Shown here in pieces: positions 51,963 through 59,390 of a stretch of 64,000 nucleotides of DNA; the stretch's first letter is position 1; every line of letters starts with the position of its first letter. Origin of the DNA: JACKFB01 sp041389525 (lineage in GTDB: Bacteria > Myxococcota_A > UBA9042 > PHBI01 > JACKFB01); NCBI GenBank assembly GCA_041389525.1, contig JAWKRR010000017.1:1-64000 (forward strand). The letters run 5' to 3'. The notes below the pieces were generated by a model. That model was not told the DNA's origin and did not search any database. It saw only the letters and a program-made list of their open reading frames with translations. Made by a program: the position numbers and the translations under genes.

Positions 51963-52151
51963 GAGAATCTCCGGGTGAACTGCGACGGCGGCCGGACACC
52001 GGCCCCCAGTCGGGATTGCAGGGCGAGATTCCGGAGGCGGACCACCGATGCAATCGCAATACGCAACGCGAGCCCGGACCGCGTTATCGGGGCCCGGCGC
52101 GCGCAGTGCGACGCAGCAATCGCGGAGGGCTGTCTGCCCCGGCGCCGGAGA

Positions 52152-53066
52152 TCACCGCCCGCGCAGCGCCTGCAGCGCGGCCTCGAATTCCGGCGGCAGC
52201 GGCGACTCGAAATGCATGGGGACGGCGCCGACCGGGTGGTCGAAACCAAGCGTCGCGGCGTGCAGCAGCAGGCGCGTCGCGGCCATCGGCTCGCGGCCGG
52301 TCTTCAGGTAGTCGCGGATGTAGACGCGCTCGCCGACCAGGGGGTGGCCGGCCTCGGACAGGTGCACGCGGATCTGATGGGTGCGGCCCGTCTCCAGGCG
52401 CACGCGGCACAGGGTCGCGCCGGGCAGGTTCTCGACGACCTCGACGTGGGTGACGGCGCGCTTGGCGTTGGGGCGGCTGGTCGAGCCGCGCAGTCCGTCC
52501 CCGCGGTCGGGCGTCAGCATGCTCTCGATGCGCTGGGGGCTGACGCGGCCGTGGACGACGCAGAGGTAGCGCCGCTCCATGGTGTGCAGACGTAGTTGGT
52601 TGGCCAGCATCCGCTCAGCGAGGCGAGAGCGGGCGAAGATAAGCAAGCCCGAGGTGTCTTTGTCGATGCGGTGCACGACACGCGGCGGCGGACCGGGGCC
52701 GAGCTGCGAGCGCAGCCAAGCCCGCGCGCGGTCCTGGGCCGTGTCCCGCTCGTCGTCATCATAAGGAACGCTCGAGATCCCCTCCGGCTTATCCACCAGG
52801 ATGACGTGGCCATCATGGAAGACCACGGGGATCTCCGGCTCCTTGCCCGCGTTGCGCGGCGTGTCCATGTCCAGCGCGACCTCGGCTCCCGGCTGAAGCT
52901 GGCGCCCCGGATCGCGCTCCACCGTGCCGTCCACGCGCACTTTCCCGGTGGTCACCCAGCGCTTGACCTCGCTCCACGGGCGCTCGCCCTCGGCGGCGTC
53001 GCGCAGAAATCCGGCGAGGCGCGGGCCGGGGCGGCCGGGGGGCACGGTCCAGGGGGAATCAGTCAC
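52152..53066 (-). CDS. RluA-family pseudouridine synthase
   Basis: 304 aa from GTG 53066, overlapping the methyltransferase stop (GTGA). An S4-like RNA-binding domain occupies residues about 15-75 ('PWSEVKRWVTTGKVRVDGTV'). The catalytic domain contains 'FHDGHVILVDKPEGISSVP' and the motif II VVHRIDKDTSGLLIFARS with the nucleophilic Asp in 'HRIDKDTSG'. Near 215 'RVRLETGRTHQIRVHLSEAG' completes the family signature. It isomerises uridine in rRNA or tRNA; which site (RluC/RluD-like) cannot be told. As a housekeeping RNA enzyme at the end of a biosynthetic operon its position is odd, and coupling suggests shared transcription. Confidence 0.93.
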   Translation of the reverse strand: MTDSPWTVPPGRPGPRLAGFLRDAAEGERPWSEVKRWVTTGKVRVDGTVERDPGRQLQPGAEVALDMDTPRNAGKEPEIPVVFHDGHVILVDKPEGISSVPYDDDERDTAQDRARAWLRSQLGPGPPPRVVHRIDKDTSGLLIFARSRLAERMLANQLRLHTMERRYLCVVHGRVSPQRIESMLTPDRGDGLRGSTSRPNAKRAVTHVEVVENLPGATLCRVRLETGRTHQIRVHLSEAGHPLVGERVYIRDYLKTGREPMAATRLLLHAATLGFDHPVGAVPMHFESPLPPEFEAALQALRGR

Positions 53067-53890
53067 GCGGCGGACCTCGGGCTGGCGCCGCCGGGGCTGG
53101 CGTCCCGGCGCAGGTAGAAGCCGGCGTATACCGTGTCGGCGACCTCGGGGTGGAAGGGAACGTGCAGCGAGCGGGCGTTTTCCCAGGCGGCGACGAGGTG
53201 GTAGCCCCGTGCGACGGCGAACCCGAGCAGCTCGTCGCGGGAGTGCAGCGCGTAGGGGCAGATCGCCGGGCCGATGTTCTGCAGGGTCCAGGCGGTGCGG
53301 CCGGGGCGCATGGGGGTGGCGTGGACGATGACGTGGCGCGGGAGACCTGCGGTGTCGAGCAGCGCGCCCAGGGAGGTCTCGACGTACTGCAGCGAGCCTT
53401 GGGCGATGAAGAGGTCGGCGCCGTGGGCGGTCGCGAGGTCGGACGTGAAGAAGAGCGCGGTCTCGCCTCGCGATTTGGCGACTCGCTCACCCTCGGCCAC
53501 CACCGCGGGCACGTCGCAGACGGTCCAGCGCGTGTCGGGCGGCGCGCCCAGGGCCTCGCGCCAGGCGTACCAGGCGACGCCGACGTGGCCGCCGAAGTCG
53601 ACGACCGCCCGGGCGCCGCCGGCGAGGGCGCGCGAGACCCAGAAGAGCGCGGGGTAGTCGTCCGGCGCGATGCGGCTCATCCGGTCGGCGTACTTCAGCG
53701 CGGCGTCGGGCGTGTCGTAGCCGCGGTGATAGCCCGCGGGGATGGCGTCGTGGGCGGCCTTGAAATCGGGGTAGAGGCCCTCGCAGGCGCCGCTGGCTTC
53801 GGGGGTGGCGAACCAGCGCCGATAGCGGGCTTCGAGGACCGCGCGGACGGGGGGCACCGCCGCCAACATCTGCTTCACCCGCGAACGCAT
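53063..53890 (-). CDS. Putative methyltransferase, TIGR04325/LIC12133-like
   Basis: 275 aa. The N-terminal 'FATPEASGACEGLYPDF' with 'KYADRMSRIAPDDYPALFWV' is followed by a Rossmann-like SAM site: AVVDFGGHVGVAWYAWREAL, then TRWTVCDVPAVVAEGERVA. The pattern 'DFGG..G..Y...' with 'W.V.(E/D).P' is what I associate with the TIGR04325 group of putative methyltransferases found in surface polysaccharide and natural-product loci. A tail 'GAICPYALHSRDEL' type helix is present. It is coupled to the RluA-type gene and lies 25 nt after the acyltransferase gene. It may methylate the product of the NRPS line or a sugar; the substrate is unknown. Confidence 0.78.
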   Translation of the reverse strand: MRSRVKQMLAAVPPVRAVLEARYRRWFATPEASGACEGLYPDFKAAHDAIPAGYHRGYDTPDAALKYADRMSRIAPDDYPALFWVSRALAGGARAVVDFGGHVGVAWYAWREALGAPPDTRWTVCDVPAVVAEGERVAKSRGETALFFTSDLATAHGADLFIAQGSLQYVETSLGALLDTAGLPRHVIVHATPMRPGRTAWTLQNIGPAICPYALHSRDELLGFAVARGYHLVAAWENARSLHVPFHPEVADTVYAGFYLRRDASPGGASPRSAA

Positions 53891-53915
53891 GGACGCCCCC
53901 TCCCCGGCCGCACGC

Positions 53916-54614
53916 CTACTCGGTCCGCAGCGGAACGATCTTGCCGTCGGCCGGCAGCACCATGTGGCCCGCCGGCACGTCGCCGCGGACGCGCGCCTGG
54001 GCGGCGATGATGCAGTCGTCGCCGATGGTCGCGCCGGGCAGGATGTGGGCGCCGGAGCCGATCCACACGTTCTTGCCGACCACGATGTTGCGCACGTCGC
54101 GGGGCTCGGGCGGCAGGTGGGCGAGGCGCTTGTCGGGGGCGAGGGAGTGGCCGTTGCAGTCGGCGAAGCTGACGCCGGTCGCGATGAGGCAGTGCTCGCC
54201 GATGACCATGTGGCCGGAGACCGAGAACGACGCGTTGTGGCCGACCACGCTGTGGCTGCCGATCTCCAGCCGCGGGATGGCGTCGAGGGTGGCGCCGAAG
54301 TGGAAGTCCACCTTGCCGTAAACCGAGACGTCGTCGCCGATGATGATCTCGCCGCGGCCGGCGACGAAGGGCAGGTAGATGCCGGTGCTGAAGCCGCTGC
54401 CGATCTCGCTGCAGAGCCCGCGGTACATGGGCGCGACGAAGAGCGCGGCCTGGGCGCGCCAGGCGGTCGAGCGCGCGAGGCGCAGCCCCTCCCACGCGGG
54501 CGCCCACAGCGCGTGGGGGCCGCCGAGGCTGCCGCGCTGGGTCAGCCGGTACGCAGCTTTCACCAGGGCGAGCGGCCCCGATTCGGCGTCTCGGATGCGT
54601 TTTCGGGGGTTCAT
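53916..54614 (-). CDS. Hexapeptide-repeat acyltransferase (left-handed beta-helix)
   Basis: 232 aa from ATG 54614, overlapping the hydrolase stop (ATGA); the longer frame is Arg-rich noise. Hexapeptide turns run from about residue 85 to 225: 'IIIGDDVSVYG', 'LEIGSHSVVGHNASFSVSG', 'IVVGKNVWIGSGAHILPGA', 'IGDDCIIAAQARVRGDVPAG'. The catalytic-type His lies in the loop FADCNGHSLAP near 172. The family transfers acetyl or acyl groups from CoA or ACP to hydroxyls or amines, often on sugars. In this operon it may acylate the NRPS product or a glycan. The N-terminal 60 residues are helical and could bind the membrane face. Confidence 0.88.
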   Translation of the reverse strand: MNPRKRIRDAESGPLALVKAAYRLTQRGSLGGPHALWAPAWEGLRLARSTAWRAQAALFVAPMYRGLCSEIGSGFSTGIYLPFVAGRGEIIIGDDVSVYGKVDFHFGATLDAIPRLEIGSHSVVGHNASFSVSGHMVIGEHCLIATGVSFADCNGHSLAPDKRLAHLPPEPRDVRNIVVGKNVWIGSGAHILPGATIGDDCIIAAQARVRGDVPAGHMVLPADGKIVPLRTE

Positions 54615-55513
54615 CTCGCGTCCTGGGCGGGGCTGGTCCGCAGCCACTGTATCACCGATTCCACGAGCCAATTCCGGTCCGATTCGGTCGTGAACGTGTG
54701 GCGCGTCTCGGGTCGGTGGTGGAGCGCGGTGCGGCCGAAGTCGATGTCGGGATAGCAGTCGTAGAGCTGGTCGGCGTAGCTGTAGAAGATGCCCCAATCG
54801 AGGGTGAAGACGACGAAGAAGCGGGCGCCGCGGGCCAGGGCGGCGCGCCAGCGGGCGCCGATGGCGTCGGGCGTGATGGGGCCGGAGCGGAAGAACTCGG
54901 GCTCGGCTTCTGGCGACGGGAGATCGTCGCAGGCGGCGAAGTTTGGCTCGGGGCGGACGGCGCGCAGGGCGCGGTCGGTGAGGCGGCGCCAGGCGGGGTG
55001 GCGGCCGGTCAGCACGCTCTTCCAACTGTCCAGGCGCGTCGCGCGGCCGGCGTAGTAGTGGCCGTACCAGGCGCGGGTTCGGTGGATGCTGGGGTCTAGC
55101 AGCACGCAGCCGTCGACGCGCGGGTCGGTGGCGGCGGACGCCAAGGCGTTGTCGGCGCCAGCGCAGAGGCCGAAGAGCACGAAGCGGCGGGCGCCCAGGC
55201 TGCTCTCGAGGTGGTCGAGGGTGGCGCGGATGTCGGCGGCGACGCCCTCGGGGATGGGCTGGCCGTCGCCGCGGTGGGGGCTGTCGCCGATGCCGGCGAG
55301 GTCGAAGCGGCACGAGGTGTAGCCCGACCCGGCCAGGGCGCGCGCGAGGGTGACGTGCAGGCGGTTGGGGCCGACGTGGTGGATGAGGCCGGCGTTGAGG
55401 AACACGATCACGGGCTGGCTTGATGGGGCCGGCGTCACGGGCAGGGTGAGGACCCCCGTGAGCGGCGTGGTCTGCCCGTAGGACATGGCTTTTTCGCGGT
55501 AGGCGGCGTTCAT
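54611..55513 (-). CDS. Alpha/beta hydrolase, exosortase-associated hydrolase 1-like, Cys in nucleophile position
   Basis: 300 aa from ATG 55513, overlapping the previous hydrolase stop (ATGA). The fold is clear: 'PVIVFLNAGLIHHVGPNRLH' holds the oxyanion strand, 'SCRFDLAGIGDSPHRGDG' follows, and the nucleophile elbow is VLFGLCAGADNALA with Cys117 where Ser is normal. This 'GLC.GA' elbow is the mark of hydrolase 1 of exosortase systems (TIGR03100 group). A late His is seen in 'RHTFTTESDRNW'. No exosortase or PEP-CTERM gene is in the window. Paired with the next hydrolase in an NRPS operon, it may release or hydrolyse an acyl or peptidyl thioester, with Cys as nucleophile. That role is inference. 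Confidence 0.85.
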   Translation of the reverse strand: MNAAYREKAMSYGQTTPLTGVLTLPVTPAPSSQPVIVFLNAGLIHHVGPNRLHVTLARALAGSGYTSCRFDLAGIGDSPHRGDGQPIPEGVAADIRATLDHLESSLGARRFVLFGLCAGADNALASAATDPRVDGCVLLDPSIHRTRAWYGHYYAGRATRLDSWKSVLTGRHPAWRRLTDRALRAVRPEPNFAACDDLPSPEAEPEFFRSGPITPDAIGARWRAALARGARFFVVFTLDWGIFYSYADQLYDCYPDIDFGRTALHHRPETRHTFTTESDRNWLVESVIQWLRTSPAQDAR

Positions 55514-56277
55514 CTTCCGCTCCAGGCGGCGATTCGCTGGATGACAGGCGCGGCGATGGGGCCGGGGCCGAAGAAGCCGTGTTCGACCCAGGCGACGGGG
55601 GCGGCCACGGCGTCCCACTGGAAGTGCGTCGCGGCGGGCGCGAGCAGGCGGCGCAGCTCGGCTTGGCCGGGCGCGGGGGTCGTGGTCAGCGCGAGGACGC
55701 GGCGAAGGCCGGGGTGGTCGGTGGGGCTCGCCAGGCGCGCGGGGGTGATGCTGGCGATGTCCGCGCGGAGGGTCTCGGTGAGCGGCAGGCCATCGACCTC
55801 GGCGACGCCGCGCGAGGCGTCGGCGGCGGGGCCGAGCAGGTCTTGTAGCCAGGCGCTGCCTGAGCACACGGGGTCCCACAGCACGACGCCGTCGACGTCG
55901 GGGTCCTGCTGCGCGGCCAAGGTCGCCAGGGCGCCGCCGAGGCGCAGCCCGACCAGCACGACGCGCGACGCCCCCGAGAGCGCGCGGAGCTCGGATGCGG
56001 CGGAGGCGATGTCGCTGACCCAGCCTGCGACGGAGCCATCGGTGAGGCCGCCGTCGGAGTCCCCGGTGCCGAAGTAGTCGAAGCGCAGGACGTGATAGCG
56101 CGAGCGGGCGAGGGTCTCGGCCAGCACGCGCAGCGAGCGGTGCGCGCGCAGGGCCTCGGCCCCCCAGGGGTTGCAGATGACCGCGGCGAGCCCGCCGCGC
56201 CCACGCCCCGTCGCGGCGTGATAGGTGCCGTAGAGGCGGCGGTCGGGCGCGCCGAATCGTCTGGGGCTGCCGCTCAC
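55510..56277 (-). CDS. Alpha/beta hydrolase-fold protein, exosortase-associated hydrolase 2-like, no Ser nucleophile
   Basis: 255 aa. ATG overlaps the NRPS stop (ATGA). 'AAVICNPWGAEALRAHRSLR' and 'HVLRFDYFGTGDSDGG' give the fold. The elbow reads VVLVGLRLGGALATLA, so Arg112 stands where the nucleophile should be. The same 'G(L/V)RLG' elbow is typical of exosortase system hydrolase 2 (TIGR03101 group), so the change is a family trait rather than decay. It may act as a non-catalytic partner of the Cys-containing hydrolase encoded next, or bind acyl chains. In exosortase loci these two proteins also occur together with acyl-carrier and acyl-activating genes, which parallels the NRPS setting here. 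Confidence 0.85.
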   Translation of the reverse strand: MSGSPRRFGAPDRRLYGTYHAATGRGRGGLAAVICNPWGAEALRAHRSLRVLAETLARSRYHVLRFDYFGTGDSDGGLTDGSVAGWVSDIASAASELRALSGASRVVLVGLRLGGALATLAAQQDPDVDGVVLWDPVCSGSAWLQDLLGPAADASRGVAEVDGLPLTETLRADIASITPARLASPTDHPGLRRVLALTTTPAPGQAELRRLLAPAATHFQWDAVAAPVAWVEHGFFGPGPIAAPVIQRIAAWSGR

Positions 56278-59200
56278 GAGCTCGCCTCCGCCGTCGCGAC
56301 GTGGGACTCCGCGCGCTGGGCGAGCTGGCGCACCGTCTGAAAGAAGAGCACCCGCGGGCTGGGCCGCCAGCCGACCCTGCGTTCGATCTCGGACAACGCG
56401 CGCAGCGCCAGCAGCGAGTTGCCGCCCAGCTCGATGAAGCCGTCGTGGGGCCCGACGCGGCGCAGCCCGAGGATCTCGGCGTAGATCGACGCGACCACCG
56501 TCTCGACGCCCGCGTGCAGCGCCTCATCGTCGGCGTCGCCGGGCCGCGCGAAGGGCACCGGCAGCGCGTTCAGGCTGATGGCGCCTGAGGAATCGCGAGG
56601 CAGCTCGGCGAGCTCGACCACGAACGAGGGCAGAAACGCCGCGGGGCACCGGCCGTCGAAGTGCGCGCGCAGCGTGTCCGGGCCCAGCTCGACACCCGGC
56701 TCGAGCGCGACCCACGCGACGATGACCGGCTCGCCAGCGGCCGCCTCGGGCGCGGCGACGAAGGCGTCCCGAACCCCGGGCAGAGCGGCGATCTCCTCGG
56801 CGAGCGCGCGCGGGTCGGCGGTGCGCCCGTCGATGGTCACGCCCCCGTCGCCTCGCCTCGCGTGCGCCAGGGTGCCGACGACCTTCCAGGACGCGTACAC
56901 GCCGGTCGGCTCCATCGGGCCGTCGGCGCACCCCACGTGGACGTGGCCGAGGACGCCCAGCGGCAACAGCTCACCGCGGGGGCCTATCACGCGGATCCGC
57001 CGTCCGCGCATGGGCGCACCGAGCGCGCTGGCCTCGGCCGGTGTGTCCAGCGGCCGCTTCGCAGCCACCCCGGCCGCGGCCACGGGGCCCCAGATCGCGA
57101 AGCGCTCGGCCTTCGGCGCCCAGCGCGCCAGCTCGGTCGCGACCTCGGCGCCCGTCCCCGGCCCCGAGACCACGACCAGCCGCACCGCCGTCGACGGGGC
57201 GACCACGGCGGCCAGGGTCCGCAGCAGCGGCGCAGGCCCGAAAACCACTGTCGGCTGCTGGCTCTCCGCGAGATCGCGCAGCGCCCAGTCGGAGGCCCGC
57301 TCGCCCGCGGTCGCCACGACGACGTCCGCGCCGGCCGTGAGGGCCGCGAGCAGCTCGGCCACCCCGCGGGCTGTCGCGAGGGAGGTCAGGAGCAGCACGC
57401 GGTCGGCGGCGGTGCAGGAAGGCAGCGCGGCGACCGCCGTCTCCAGCGCCTGGACGGTCACGGCGGTCGCGCCCGCGGCCGCCTCCCCCGCCGGCGACAG
57501 CAGCGCCGCGTGCTCCAAGCTCAGCAACGCCGGCTCCGACTCGCCACCTCGGCCGAGCGCCGCCAAGATCGCGCACAGGTCCGCGAGCGTGCGTGGGTGC
57601 TCGGTCAGGCTGGCCACGCATGAATCGCCAGCCCGCGCTCGCTCCGCCGCCGCGCTCTCGACCAGGGCCTCCAACGCCTGGGCGTCGCCGCGCTGACCTC
57701 CCACGGTGAGGCGAGCCTCCGCGTGAACGCGGGCGGGCCACGCAGCGGGCTGGGCGGCGGGCGGGTCATTTGACGCGGCCACGGCCCCGTCCGCGTCGCC
57801 GACCGGCCCGGGACCGCCGTCGAACCACCCATCCACTGCCCGCTGCTCGTCTTCGGTCAGCACGACGAAGCGCGACAACGCGCGCTCCGGTCCCGCCACC
57901 GCCTGCCGCAAGGTCGCCGCCAGGTGCTCGCGAAAACGCACCATCGTGGCCGCGTCGAAGCGGTCCGCCCGGTAGTCCACGCCGCCGTTTAGCCGCGGCC
58001 CGTAGTCCCGAAACCACAGCATGATGTCCATGTGGGCGCTGCGGACCGCGAGATCGACGGCCGAGAGGGTCGCGCCACCCATGCTGCGCGGGCGCGACTC
58101 GGTCTGCTGGTAGCTGAACGAGACCTGAAAGAGCCCGCTCCCATCGGCGGCTCCTGCGTGCTCGAGCCCCTCCACGATGCGGTCGACCGGGACCTCGTCG
58201 TGGTCCATCGCCTCGAGGACCACGTCGCGGGTTCGGCGCGCCAACTCCGCGAAGCTGGGGTCATCCTGCACCCGAATCCGCAGGAAGATCGTGTTGGTAA
58301 ATACACCGATGATGCCTTCGAAATCGACGTGGTCTCGGCCCCGCACCGGCATCGTGACCAGGACCTCGTCGGCCGTGCCGTAGCGGGCGAGGACGGCCAC
58401 ATAGGCCGCCAGCAGCAGCATGGGCGTCGTGACGCCCAGAGTACGCGCCAGTTCGCGCGCCTGCTCGCTGAGCTCCTGGCCGATGTCCAGGTGCGTGCGG
58501 GCGCCGTGTCGCTCGTGGGCTAGGCCCCCCAGGTCGTCTGTGGGCAGGGCCAGCGGGGGCAGCGAGCCCGCTAGCTGCGTGTGCCACCACCGCCGCTTCT
58601 GCTCGATGACCGCGCTCGCCTCCCGCTCGCGCGCCCAGACGGCGTAGTCGCGGAAGCGCAGCGGAGCCGCGGCCAGGGTCGGCGCGCGTCCGGAGACCGC
58701 CGCGCTGTAACGCGCTGCCATCTCGCTGAGGAAGACGTCGAAGGACCAGCCGTCCCAGATCAGCGCGTGGGCCACGACCAGCATCACCACCGAATCGGGG
58801 CCCTCGGTGATGAGGTAGAGGCGCAACGCGGGTGCCGACTCCAGGTCGAACGGGCGGTCGACCTCGACGTCCATGAACGCGTGCAGCGCAGCGGGGCGGT
58901 CATCTTCGGGTGTGCCGGAGACGTCGCGCTCGATCAGCGCGCAGAGCACATCGTCGGCCAGCGCGACCTGTGGGGCGCCGTCGCGCTCGCTGAACCGATA
59001 GCGGAAGATCTCGTGGTGCTGAAGGAAGGCCCGGAGGCTGGCCCGCAGCGCGTCGATGTCGACGCCGTCGCTGAGCCGCCAGGCCCCCGGCACGTGGTAG
59101 AGCGAGCCCTCCTCGTGGAGCTGCGCCACCGTCCACAGCCGCTCCTGAGGCCGCGTCATCACGAGCGGCGCCCCGTCATCGACGCGCGGGACCTCCTCGG

Positions 59201-59390
59201 CGGCCGCTCCGGCCCCGGCCGCCTGGTGCAGGAACGCCAGCAGCTCCGGCTTCTGCGACCGCACGCGCGCCGCCAGCTCCGCGTCCATCGCCCCGCGCGG
59301 CGCGTTCAGCTTGAGCGCGTCCCCCTCGGCTCGAAGCTCGATGCCCCGTGCGTGCAGCGCGTGAATGAGCGCGACGACGTCGCCGGCCAT
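56274..59390 (-). CDS. NRPS: TubC docking, variant condensation, degenerate adenylation, carrier protein
   Basis: 1038 aa. Residues 1-55 are a TubC-type N-terminal docking domain ('VVALIHALHARGIELRAEGD', 'LKLNAPRG'). A condensation domain covers about 75-510, but HHxxxDG reads HALIWDGWSF near 208: the second, catalytic His is Ala. The following adenylation-like region (about 545-925) lacks the ATP loop 'SGTTG.PKG', the 'GYGPTE' and 'YRTGD' motifs and is shortened, so it should not activate an amino acid. The carrier protein near 990 is intact (FIELGGNSLLALRALS, phosphopantetheine Ser). It probably receives a building block in trans or acts as a carrier/recruiting platform. TGATG-coupled to the preceding NRPS and ATGA-coupled to the hydrolase. 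Confidence 0.88.
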   Translation of the reverse strand: MAGDVVALIHALHARGIELRAEGDALKLNAPRGAMDAELAARVRSQKPELLAFLHQAAGAGAAAEEVPRVDDGAPLVMTRPQERLWTVAQLHEEGSLYHVPGAWRLSDGVDIDALRASLRAFLQHHEIFRYRFSERDGAPQVALADDVLCALIERDVSGTPEDDRPAALHAFMDVEVDRPFDLESAPALRLYLITEGPDSVVMLVVAHALIWDGWSFDVFLSEMAARYSAAVSGRAPTLAAAPLRFRDYAVWAREREASAVIEQKRRWWHTQLAGSLPPLALPTDDLGGLAHERHGARTHLDIGQELSEQARELARTLGVTTPMLLLAAYVAVLARYGTADEVLVTMPVRGRDHVDFEGIIGVFTNTIFLRIRVQDDPSFAELARRTRDVVLEAMDHDEVPVDRIVEGLEHAGAADGSGLFQVSFSYQQTESRPRSMGGATLSAVDLAVRSAHMDIMLWFRDYGPRLNGGVDYRADRFDAATMVRFREHLAATLRQAVAGPERALSRFVVLTEDEQRAVDGWFDGGPGPVGDADGAVAASNDPPAAQPAAWPARVHAEARLTVGGQRGDAQALEALVESAAAERARAGDSCVASLTEHPRTLADLCAILAALGRGGESEPALLSLEHAALLSPAGEAAAGATAVTVQALETAVAALPSCTAADRVLLLTSLATARGVAELLAALTAGADVVVATAGERASDWALRDLAESQQPTVVFGPAPLLRTLAAVVAPSTAVRLVVVSGPGTGAEVATELARWAPKAERFAIWGPVAAAGVAAKRPLDTPAEASALGAPMRGRRIRVIGPRGELLPLGVLGHVHVGCADGPMEPTGVYASWKVVGTLAHARRGDGGVTIDGRTADPRALAEEIAALPGVRDAFVAAPEAAAGEPVIVAWVALEPGVELGPDTLRAHFDGRCPAAFLPSFVVELAELPRDSSGAISLNALPVPFARPGDADDEALHAGVETVVASIYAEILGLRRVGPHDGFIELGGNSLLALRALSEIERRVGWRPSPRVLFFQTVRQLAQRAESHVATAEASS

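Noticed and set aside
54611..56277. Part of an exosortase/PEP-CTERM system
   Set aside because: Only the two hydrolases resemble that system. No exosortase, PEP-CTERM protein or polysaccharide export gene is seen in the window.
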